NCBI GenBank assembly: GCA_937875975.1
Contig: CALEEU010000118.1
Coordinates: forward strand, 1-12,069
Length of the DNA stretch: 12,069 bases
Origin: an uncultured Opitutia bacterium
GTDB taxonomy: Bacteria > Verrucomicrobiota > Verrucomicrobiia > Opitutales > UBA953
Reading direction: 5' to 3'
The translations under genes were made by a program, and so were the position numbers. The notes under the pieces are model-generated. The model saw nothing but the letters and a program-made list of their open reading frames with translations. It ran no database searches and had not been told where the DNA came from. Every line of letters starts with the position of its first letter. Position 1 is the stretch's first letter. Below, piece by piece: positions 8,701 to 12,069 of this stretch.

Positions 8701-11611
8701 GGATGTTCACGCCCTCGACGCCTTTGCCGAGGAGCACCACGTTGCCGCGGGTGGACACGATCGTCCCTTGGGCGTAGACGCCTGCATAGGCCGTCGATTC
8801 CGCGGCGACCAGGATGTCACCAGTCGCGTTCAACGAACCGGCGACGGCCAATGACAGTCCATAGACGCCGCCGAGCGCCGTCGTGCCTGGCACCGCCGTG
8901 GCCACGCCTCCCGTGAGGGTCGCGCCCTGGATGACGATGCCGCCCGAAACGGCGGTGATGGCCCGCGAGAGACCGATCGCATTGCTCGCGGCGGAGCGAC
9001 CGGAAAGCACGATGTCGCCCGTGACCGTCGATGAGACGGCGCCGAGGAGGCTCAGCCCCTGGCCGACGGCGGCGGCATTGCCGGTGAGGGCGACCGTACC
9101 GGTGGCGTTCAAGGATCCCGTGGCGGAGGTGACGATGCCGTGGCCCGCCGTGCCGGTGCCGATGATGGTCAGGTTACGCAGCAGTGCGCCGCTTCCGGCG
9201 GTCACCGCGGCGCCGAGGGAGACGCCCCCGTCGCCCCGGCCGATCAGGCTGATATTGCCGGCGGACGAACTGATCGTACTGTCCGAACCGATGCCGTAAT
9301 GCGTGTCCTGCGTCCCCTGACCGCGGATATCGATCTCACCCGAAACGCTGATGGGTGCGGTGACCGCCTGGAGGCCGAAAGTCCCTCCGGTGGCCGCCGT
9401 GCCGGGCATCGCCGTCGCGACGCCGCCGATCAGGGTGGCGCCTTGCACCGTGAGATTCCCGCTGGTGACGGTGAGGGCGTTGCCCGCCAGATAGACCCCC
9501 GCGGCGCCCGGGCCGGCCTGACCGGATAGGACGATGTCACCGGCCACCGTCGAACGGGTGATACCGTTGAGGTCGAGGCCGCGAGCCGCCGTGGCGAGAC
9601 CGGTGAGTTGGAGCGAGCCCGTCGCGGTCAGGCTGGCCGCCGAGGCCGTGCGGACACCCGCGCCGGTCGTGGCGTTGCCCGCCAAGGTGATGGCACGTAG
9701 CTTCGTGCCGGAGCCGGCCGATAAAGCCGCCAGAAGACTGACGCCGCCCGAGGTGCCGCTGCCGGTGAGCGTGATGTTACCGTTGGTCGCGGTGATCAGG
9801 CCCGCGGCGGTGGTCACGATGCCCTGCGCGCCGGAAGAACGACCGATGAGAGTGATGTCACCCGCCGAAGTGCTGAGTACGCCGGCCAGCGAGATACCGG
9901 CCGAGGCGGTGGCCGTCCCGGCCCCGAGGCCGACGGTGTTGTCGAAATCGATCAAGCCCGTGAGCGTGATGCCCGCAGTGGTGCTGATGGGCGCGCCTTT
10001 GGTGCGGACGCGCAAGCCGGTCTGGCTCGTGCCGGTGGCGGTGATCGCCGCGTTGACTGAGACAACCGACGTGTTGGTACCGGCGGTGCCGCCGGTCGGC
10101 GCCGAAGCCGTGCTGTCGAGCGTCAGGATTGCGGCGTTACTGGTGTTATTGGCGATGGTCAGCGCGGTACTGACGGTGATGGTGCCGCTGGCGTAGACCG
10201 TGACACTCGTGCCGGCATTGAGCGCCGACTGGATATCGGTCGCCTTGATATTGGTGACAGCGAGACTCGCGAGGTCGCCCGCGAGCGTACCGGTCGTGCT
10301 CGTCGTGGTGATGGTGACATTCGTGGGGTCGATCAGCCACGTGCCGCCGGCTCCAGCCTGGACGACACCGGGTAGTTCGAGGAGATATCCGGAGGTTTCG
10401 ATCCGTCCGCCGAGCGCGCGCACGGTGCCGGCCACGGTGGTGACGCTCTTCGCGTTCGTGATGTCGGACCAGAGGACGACCTTGCCGCCCTGCCCTGCGT
10501 CGATTGTCGCACCGGCTTCAAGCATGGTGGTCAACGCCTGGCGAACGCCATTCGAGCCCTGCCAATCGCCGCCGACGAGGATAGAACCGCCGTTCGACGA
10601 AAGGGACGCGCCCGCGAGCACGGCAATATGGTCACCGGTGAGCTGGAGGGAGCTGGCGAAGAGATTGCCGGCGACCTTCACGCTATCAGCATCGAGCACG
10701 ATCGAACCGGCAGGAGCCGCGAGCACGGCGGTGCTTTCGACGGCCACGGACTTCGAGCCACGCAGAGAGATGGAGCCATCGGCATTACGATCGGCAGAAC
10801 CAGCACGCACGAGGCCGGAGACATTGACGGACTGGTTGACGACTTCACGCGCGGCGGCGGCGGAAAGGACGATGCGACTAGCGGTGACTTCACCGGCCTG
10901 TTCGACCTGAGCCTTGAGGTGCTGGCCATCGGCGCCGACAAGCGTCGAGGCGATCCCTTCGCCGAGCGCGAACGTGATCAGGCCGTCACCGGTGAAGTCG
11001 ACGGTGAACGCCTTGCCCGAAGCGAGCACGGCGGTGCCGAGATTGGCCACGAGGGCGCCGGAGTTACGGACATGCGGGGCCACGAGGGCGCCCAGGCCGG
11101 CGTCGGCGATCGTGAGCGTGCCTTCGTTGACGACGGAGGCCGAAATGTCCGATGCGGACGAGAACTTGAACTTACCGCCGGCGAGGAAGGAATCCTTGTC
11201 GAGGTCGAGCGTGGTGGCGATCAGGCCGGCGGCGTCGATGGTCGAGCCCTTGCCGAAGAAGATGCCGTTCGGATTGATCAGGATGATCCGGCCATTCGCG
11301 GAGACCGCGCCCAAGATGTCGGACGGAGCAACGCCGACCACCTTGTTGGCGGTAACGGACGACGCCGACGGCTGGTTGAAGCGGACGGACTCGCCCTTCG
11401 CGACGGAGAAGCTGTTCCACTCGATGAACGCACGATCCGAAGACTGGTCGATCGTGACGCGAGACGTACCTTGTCCGGACACCGTGGCGGCGCCGCCGGT
11501 GACGTTGGCACCGGTGGGATTGGCGAAGGAGCCGACGGGATTCAGCACCGCGGCCACGAGGAGCGTGGCGAGCGGGAGGAGGCGGCGTTTGACGGAAGAG
11601 GCAGGAGCCAT
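1..11611 (-). CDS. Giant TpsA / filamentous-haemagglutinin-type exoprotein (3' end outside window)
   Basis: A single reverse frame is open from ATG 11611-11609 to base 1 with no stop found, giving about 3,870 residues with the C-terminus missing. Layout: signal peptide 1-30; TPS domain about 31-280 (NPNGI at 113-117); WSD/ETSG/WLIDP linker 381-431; five QGAT repeats of about 177 residues; four WWT repeats of about 180 residues; connecting region with W2402; three MBG-like modules about 2500-2940; eleven YDG modules from about 2950 on. Composition is dominated by Gly, Ala, Thr, Ser and Val, with few Trp. I saw no cysteine in the stretches I translated, which is typical of TPS-secreted fibres. 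The start is firm: it is the first ATG after an in-frame TAA (11626-11624) and is followed by a good signal peptide. It lies 19 bases after the partner transporter gene, so the two are very probably one operon. The expected role is a surface adhesin or matrix fibre; the ligand is unknown. No toxin, protease or amidase domain is visible, but a CdiA-like C-terminal effector cannot be excluded because the end is not in view. Confidence 0.93.
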   Translation of the reverse strand, partial: MAPASSVKRRLLPLATLLVAAVLNPVGSFANPTGANVTGGAATVSGQGTSRVTIDQSSDRAFIEWNSFSVAKGESVRFNQPSASSVTANKVVGVAPSDILGAVSANGRIILINPNGIFFGKGSTIDAAGLIATTLDLDKDSFLAGGKFKFSSASDISASVVNEGTLTIADAGLGALVAPHVRNSGALVANLGTAVLASGKAFTVDFTGDGLITFALGEGIASTLVGADGQHLKAQVEQAGEVTASRIVLSAAAAREVVNQSVNVSGLVRAGSADRNADGSISLRGSKSVAVESTAVLAAPAGSIVLDADSVKVAGNLFASSLQLTGDHIAVLAGASLSSNGGSILVGGDWQGSNGVRQALTTMLEAGATIDAGQGGKVVLWSDITNAKSVTTVAGTVRALGGRIETSGYLLELPGVVQAGAGGTWLIDPTNVTITTTSTTGTLAGDLASLAVTNIKATDIQSALNAGTSVTVYASGTITVSTALTIANNTSNAAILTLDSTASAPTGGTAGTNTSVVSVNAAITATGTSQTGLRVRTKGAPISTTAGITLTGLIDFDNTVGLGAGTATASAGISLAGVLSTSAGDITLIGRSSGAQGIVTTAAGLITATNGNITLTGSGTSGGVSLLAALSAGSGTKLRAITLAGNATTGAGVRTASAASLTATGSLQLTGLATAARGLDLNGITRSTVAGDIVLSGQAGPGAAGVYLAGNALTVTSGNLTVQGATLIGGVATAMPGTAATGGTFGLQAVTAPISVSGEIDIRGQGTQDTHYGIGSDSTISSSAGNISLIGRGDGGVSLGAAVTAGSGALLRNLTIIGTGTAGHGIVTSATGSLNATGTVALTGNAAAVGQGLSLLGAVSSTVTGDIVLSGRSAASNAIGLSRAITAVSGGIVIQGATLTGGVATAVPGTTALGGVYGLSLAVAGSLNATGDILVAAESTAYAGVYAQGTIVSTRGNVVLLGKGVEGVNILGAVAVGSVGNVRSLTITGTATTGTGLNTSAAVSATGAITLTGHTNTDDYGINVGSAITSTVAGDVILSGRSGGTNASLPVRAIGINLTNAVSVAGGNLIIQGAALAGGVASPVSGSAATGSRHGFTSTAAGDLLASGSISVSGHSGNHIGANILGDVIATGGNIALSGSGAYGLNVGAEARAGSGSDLRSLTITGTGNGGYGVNGAAAGKLSATGSVAVTGYAASTGHAVVINNFVRSTVAGDIVFSAYAAGAGQLNGLDLNGPVTATNGGITIQGATLVGGVATPAPGTASTSRQAYGFTSAAAGSLTATGDIFVRSASIDRVVGAAGSAAIGAITSSLGNVTVIGSGVTGLSLQGPVSAGSGSTIRRILLSGYSDRGGSVSGGGYGINAYSNGTLTATGDVIVNAYGDGATTALRLLKNVTSTVRGNIVFSATDTAAYYAQAIDGSLVATDGSITLQGATYVNGVIEPAPGTPATASDRGVWINGSAQQLSATGDITILGKSTGGSGIYALGAYDIVIRSTQGDIIINGISGPVGNTGTISTAYGTRLDGAAVTALVGDISITGTSLGGGSGLYLGQPITALDSVLSPTSGGSITLNGNTIEGALQYYGINTVSTAPIRAWGPVVLYGQSAPVSFANWWTRAQTYGADGINLRAPVRSHSDSVTLTGYALGNAGYGIRVVAGAPLEAAKQVTLTGIGSVGAVYVNDAITAESDVIIDGLTTNAASSWVVRLSGATKSIWSKRGNIGITGQSGAYGLYVAMNLLAGNAATPTSGGSISLSGKSETNVGIPDGLNLDPGVSVSAWGPIIVYGQVAPVNTANWWTLADTTVGTGAYLASPVRSFNSSVTVTGYSSGNRGVHVVGGAPLTAATTLTLTSIGSEDHATLLYDSLIAGGDITISSLSSKVNVMGLTMVVANKTIWSTGGDIRITVDSKATGADLRSPILAGNSATPTSGGSISISVIGSGGYRGLYTTSTGSITAFGDITIYGSNAQTAVPSWWTVAGFSGQEGLLLTGPVRSYAGNLALTGYAGGTYPAISVAAGAPLAAAGTVTIEARGKAAGFNLADSISASGDISIAGYGSFVGDATTTNWGVYAVGTSKSIITTGGNISIIGEAPEGGVRLTHALRAANAGFTAGGTIGISGKTSTNGGYYGVYVAPAGTMDAWGSVDIYGQSAPVATANWWTLAATSNADGVYLAAPVRSYNGAVTLTGYSGGWRGIYAIGGASLQAATTLSVTGVGKSDGIRLADSLLAGGDISLSGQVAIAAGMWGVYLDGATKSTRSTGGSLKIVGSGGDYGISILQSLSAGSSTTLIPGAPTNTFSKVGVLLSGTTLGSTNYAVNLNGNLTNNTIGGDTTILATGGLGYADLAASFITNGPNAGRITLSAIGTNAKIAAALGSTITQNSSGGVFLATSDGGDLTPHKIINNGNGWVVLAAGTSRAAGDGLGGQIVARSSTNTITSPNGNVYLFSGLPSTTTYLNILSAQMATLTLDTVAFEQAYGAGNVGVTVLPEASLNLTKSTFASTTTASANGPFVQFRGRPTYNFLLSSAVTYSKVYGTEDPTTPYGSATTPGTLLNLVDTRLQKNASNSGWDVATGSIVVPSGNGYTVKLNWATILSGLSVGQRAALGTLAGEQASPTIGYAYPVASTHGLQFTAATGTTQAGTNAPLRLLITKRPLTITTDSDSKTYGDAYTVSQFANISAYDEVTPGGIVGFKSVNGVLLKDELGAFTVSSTGAAASAAAGAYDIIPSALAVTGVSGVAGSSTANYAITYVNGTLTVNKALVTLTLKNNSVNAGGAALNNATYSTTAGNYDFTGLKNSQTTTTITGALTFDGSASTVVQASGVYAVGQGTLATSNPNYTVVLAPGSVYRIFDANPGLGKFVVRAPILSLTYGDDPSTLSGTTTYYYNGAAIPAANLSTYATGSVTWTPGATSSANVGIYGLTGSGLTPKTGYTIVYDTTAAESLSVVPRTVSLAATKVYDGTVAFTGGQVTVGGTVAGQTLTVTGNVNARSADVEAGNVFVNPTALTLVSGSGLASNYKLAGATSAVTITPRALVVSGTKVYDATTAVAAAQLSVTGALAGEVVLLSAGTATLGAANVGTYQGGAFTGGAISVSGPTGRASNYALPATFDTITVTPAKVSIAASKVYDGNATFTAAANLLVSGVAGQTLTATGASLTANSARVATVSSLSGLGGLTLGNGTGLASNYTLVGATSTVRITPRPIGVTLTNAGVTKTYDGTADLIGAIVPTYATSNLLPGDAVTLGAAAVKFNTAHVATANALVASGLSISTLASSTLGSQLSDYAVSGTASVAATITPVTLTLGTLGTASKVYDGTTALTGSLAITNIPVTSGLIAGDTVAYAAGTAAAYNSADVVSANRIDITGVTLTSVVSRSGSLLSDYVVPSTIIGYQASITPKTLTLTGTKSFDGTSLFSVSQLSIASGQLPGETVTLLSARGTTQSAVAGTYNQGTFGQTAISVFGGRALASNYKVSTQGALYINPAVLSLNVTGSKVYDATASFAGSLLTATAPNGSTVTLTGTAVANSANVLTASTLTDYTGLTAAASTTPSVSYTLAGATSAVKIRPKSLTVTGSVVSNKVYDGTTLTSVTPGTLTGLIGTQTIVATGIGQFADANVGAGKLVRVSYTIGDGTNGGIGSNYVIPTGDMGGTITPRPLTLSNLGVPASKVYDGTTAATVTGTGALAGVITGDTVTLGGLAQGVYDSKDVATATGVRFSGLTLGGSSAGNYTIAANYLVPATITPKPLTVTGLSVAASKVYDGTTIAAVTGTASFGGLLGGDTVTLGGTPVGAYNSKDVATAVSVSLSGLTLAGASATNYSLAMPASLSATITPKTLTVSGLTVAASKVYDGTTAAVVTNTGVLAGVIGTDAVAIGGTAV
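2790..4060 (-). repeat. MBG-like (YG-type) module region
   Basis: Residues about 2518-2941 contain three starts typical of MBG ('mostly bacterial Ig-like', YGX type) modules: TYSKVYGTEDPTTPYG with Y2528 (codon 4030-4028), SDSKTYGDAYTVSQFANI with Y2660 (3634-3632), and ILSLTYGDDPSTLSG with Y2865 (3019-3017). In the family each module begins with a (K/T)xYGxxxP-like strand and ends with a strand of the NYxIxYxxGxLTVxK type. Such an end is visible here as ANYAITYVNGTLTVNKA, about 100 residues after Y2660. The gap between the second and third tyrosines is long (205 residues) and holds a further strand-rich stretch with no clear YG start, perhaps a degenerate fourth module. These are thought to be beta-sandwich stalk domains of surface proteins. 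Confidence 0.7.
4060..4640 (-). other. Connecting region between array B and the MBG-like modules
   Basis: Residues about 2325-2518 leave the WWT pattern. They contain NNGNGWVVLAAGTSRAAGDG (W2402, codon 4408-4406), then GGQIVARSSTNTITSPNGNVY and an FSGLPSTTTYLNIL segment, and then a stretch ending FVQFRGRPTYNFLLSS. The (G)WVxLAAGTS...GG(Q/D)I...SG-like pattern resembles segments I associate with other large FHA-like proteins just before their MBG modules. I infer that it caps the beta-helical shaft and starts a chain of discrete domains. Confidence 0.45.
4640..6960 (-). repeat. Long-period protein repeat array B (four WWT units of about 180 residues)
   Basis: Four copies of (N/S)WWT have first-Trp codons at 6781-6779, 6235-6233, 5704-5702 and 5155-5153 (residues 1611, 1793, 1970, 2153), spaced 182, 177 and 183 residues. 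Each is preceded by a (A/V)WG(S/P/D)(V/I)xxYGQxAPV-like stretch and followed by a conserved series: G(I/A/L/V)xLxxPVRSxxxxVTLTGY, then GxPLxAAxxVTxxGxG, then DS(L/I)xAxGDIxIxG, then TKSxWSTGGxIxIxG. I do not recognise a named family for the WWT unit. The alternating strand/turn pattern again fits beta-solenoid coils. The period nearly equals that of array A although the marker motifs differ. Boundaries are approximate. Confidence 0.82.
7180..9990 (-). repeat. Long-period protein repeat array A (five QGAT units of about 177 residues)
   Basis: Five copies of a motif of the form GGxxIQGATLxGGVAxxxPGT are anchored by Gln codons at 9445-9443, 8929-8927, 8398-8396, 7876-7874 and 7324-7322 (residues 723, 895, 1072, 1246, 1430). 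Spacing is 172, 177, 174 and 184 residues. Each unit also contains, in order: a block like G(F/L)xxxAAGSLxATGDI, a block like GSGxxxRxLTITGTGxxG(Y/H)G(I/V), a block like LxATGxVxLTGxA, and a block like STVAGDIVxSGRS. The short inner periodicity (about 20 residues, G/S turns between TxTG and xIxxxG strands) suggests stacked beta-helix coils. Units are conserved as protein but clearly diverged as DNA, so the duplications are not recent. The fifth unit departs most (QGATYVNGV) and leads into array B. Confidence 0.85.
10310..10500 (-). other. Conserved WSD-ETSG-WLIDP linker after the TPS domain
   Basis: Residues about 371-434 read GGKVVLWSDITNAKSV, then a short spacer, then GGRIETSGYLLELPG, then GTWLIDPTNVTIT. 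Key positions are W381-S-D, E405-T-S-G and W425-L-I-D-P-T-N431. I recognise this arrangement from many large TpsA-type adhesins, where it commonly reads WSD...GGDGGFVEVSG...LLLDPxNI and separates the secretion domain from the repeat shaft. Here the Gly/Asp-rich run normally before the VE(T/V)SG motif is shortened to LGGRIETSG. Its function is not known to me; a structural junction is likely. Confidence 0.75.
10770..11521 (-). other. TPS secretion domain (haemagglutination-activity / FhaB N-terminal type)
   Basis: Residues about 31-280 carry the hallmarks of the TPS domain in the expected order: IEWNSFSVAKGESVRFNQP (63-81), then NKVVG...SDILGAVSANG (89-107), then NPNGI (113-117) in ILINPNGIFFGKGSTID, then ALVAPHVRNSG (175-185), then a FTVDFTGDGLITFA-like strand near residue 200-215. 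In the family this domain forms a right-handed beta-helix and is the piece recognised by the POTRA domains of the TpsB partner. All central motifs are intact, so export by the neighbouring transporter is expected. The right end of the domain is approximate. Confidence 0.93.
11522..11611 (-). other. Sec signal peptide of the exoprotein
   Basis: Residues 1-30 show a positively charged n-region (KRR at 8-10), a hydrophobic core LLPLATLLVAAVL (11-23), and a polar c-region ending SFA before NP, giving a likely cleavage after A30. Its ordinary length contrasts with the extended signal peptides of some TpsA proteins such as FhaB. It targets the protein to the Sec translocon; cleavage by signal peptidase I is inferred. 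Confidence 0.85.
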
Positions 11612-11633
11612 GAAAGTTTTGTTTTAAAGTTTA
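11609..11633 (-). promoter_or_regulatory. Short intergenic spacer and translation start of the exoprotein gene
   Basis: The transporter's TAA (11633-11631) is followed by 19 bases and then the exoprotein ATG. Read on the minus strand the spacer is ACTTTAAAACAAAACTTTC. It contains no GGAG/GAGG-like Shine-Dalgarno motif and is A/T-rich in a strongly GC-rich neighbourhood. An in-frame TAA (11626-11624) blocks any upstream start. There is no room for a promoter or terminator, so the exoprotein is probably translated from a shared transcript, by translational coupling or by initiation on an unstructured A-rich leader. Confidence 0.75.
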
Positions 11634-12069
11634 GAAGCGGACGCCAAAGGAGGCGTTGATGCGATTGGAGCTGTCGGAAGTGGAACCGACGGGAAGGGAG
11701 ACGGGTCGGGCGACCTCGACGAGGGCGTTCATGCCGTGCGGCAGGCCGAGGCGGACCCCCACGCCGGCGGAGGCGGCGTGACGCTCGCGGGCTTCCTGCG
11801 GCTGGAGCACGCCCTGCTGACGGGTGAGGCCGGCGTCGGTGAAGACGTAAAATTGGGTGCGCACGGGCTCGGCGAAACCGAGGGACAGCGGCAGCGTGTA
11901 GCGGAGTTCGAACGAGCCGAAGAGCGCTTGCTCGCCGCTCATCGAGCCGGAATCGAAGAAGCGGCCGAACTGCCGTCCACCGAAAGAAGACTCCACGGCG
12001 CTGAGCAACGGATCACCGAGCGAATACTGTCCCTGGGCCGCGAACGAATATGAGGGGCTCCCGAACCGA
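11631..12069 (-). CDS. TpsB-family outer-membrane transporter, C-terminal part (5' end outside window)
   Basis: The last 145 residues of a beta-barrel protein are visible, open to the right edge and ending with TAA at 11633-11631. The stretch GGRQFGRFFDSGSMSGEQ followed by FGSFELRYTLP matches the conserved barrel segment of ShlB/FhaC/HecB-type transporters (usually GGxxFGRGYDxSExSGDxG...ELRY). Alternating hydrophobic strands follow (TQFYVFTDAGL, ASAGVGVRLGL, NALVEVARPV), and the last strand, NASFGVRF, ends in phenylalanine, the usual BAM recognition signal. TpsB proteins are normally about 550-600 residues, so this is roughly the last quarter; the POTRA domains lie outside. The role, known for the family, is to recognise the TPS domain of the partner exoprotein in the periplasm and pass it across the outer membrane. 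The partner gene starts 19 bases downstream on the same strand. A TTG at 12008 could be read as a start, but the frame runs unbroken through the barrel sequence upstream of it, so it is internal. Confidence 0.9.
   Translation of the reverse strand, partial: RFGSPSYSFAAQGQYSLGDPLLSAVESSFGGRQFGRFFDSGSMSGEQALFGSFELRYTLPLSLGFAEPVRTQFYVFTDAGLTRQQGVLQPQEARERHAASAGVGVRLGLPHGMNALVEVARPVSLPVGSTSDSSNRINASFGVRF

Noticed and set aside
8015..8854. Plus-strand open frame of 279 codons (and overlapping frames to about 10910)
   Set aside because: They lie opposite array A and the linker, and several mutually overlapping frames are open at once, as expected for shadows. The real reverse frame carries clear conserved repeats.
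1..11611. Possibility of a contact-dependent inhibition (CdiA) toxin system
   Set aside because: No toxin domain, pretoxin VENN motif or immunity gene is visible. The C-terminus is outside the window, so the idea can be neither supported nor excluded here.
11609..11633. Possible promoter or terminator between transporter and exoprotein genes
   Set aside because: The 19-base gap is too short for either and shows no hairpin with a T-run; co-transcription is simpler.
10628..11659. Plus-strand open frame of 343 codons crossing the exoprotein start
   Set aside because: It lies opposite the signal peptide and TPS domain, whose motifs (NPNGI, ALVAPHVRNSG) prove the minus strand is coding. Its own product shows no domain.
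11736..12053. Plus-strand open frame of 105 codons near the right edge
   Set aside because: It is antisense to the transporter barrel segment, whose GGRQFGRFFD...FELRY pattern and C-terminal Phe support the minus-strand reading.

Overview
The window is almost entirely filled by one giant reverse-strand gene. It encodes a two-partner secretion (TPS, type Vb) exoprotein of the filamentous-haemagglutinin type. Directly upstream of it, at the right edge, lies the 3' end of the gene for its outer-membrane transporter. Reading on the minus strand, the order is: transporter (TpsB/FhaC/ShlB-like, 12069 to 11631, 5' end outside the window), a 19-base spacer, then the exoprotein (TpsA/FhaB-like). The exoprotein starts at ATG 11611-11609 and is still open at base 1. 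About 3,870 residues are visible, and the stop codon and C-terminus lie outside. No stretch over 300 bases is gene-free, and I see no tRNA, rRNA, CRISPR array, insertion sequence or terminator.

The exoprotein reads from N- to C-terminus as follows. A Sec signal peptide covers residues 1-30. A TPS secretion domain of about 250 residues carries the NPNGI hallmark at residue 113. A conserved linker follows (WSD at 381, ETSG at 405-408, WLIDPTN at 425-431). A first long-period repeat array of five copies is marked by QGAT at residues 723, 895, 1072, 1246 and 1430. A second array of four copies, different in sequence, is marked by WWT at residues 1611, 1793, 1970 and 2153. A connecting region contains an NGWVVLAAGT motif near 2402. 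Three MBG-like 'YG' modules have their tyrosines at 2528, 2660 and 2865. Finally, eleven YDG-type modules run from residue 2953 to the window edge with a period of 83-96 residues.

How the parts work together (family knowledge plus inference): the exoprotein is exported by Sec, its TPS domain is recognised by the POTRA domains of the partner barrel, and it is threaded to the surface, where the glycine/alanine/threonine/serine-rich repeats should form a very long beta-rich fibre. The likely role is adhesion, aggregation or biofilm matrix. No toxin or other enzymatic domain is visible, but the far C-terminus is not in the window.

The organism is a high-GC Gram-negative (outer-membrane) bacterium. 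The mix of TPS domain, MBG and YDG repeats, and an A-rich leader without a Shine-Dalgarno sequence would suit an environmental Verrucomicrobiota/Opitutaceae-like or proteobacterial genome. This taxonomic guess is weak. The many long open frames on the plus strand are antisense shadows of the repeat-rich gene.
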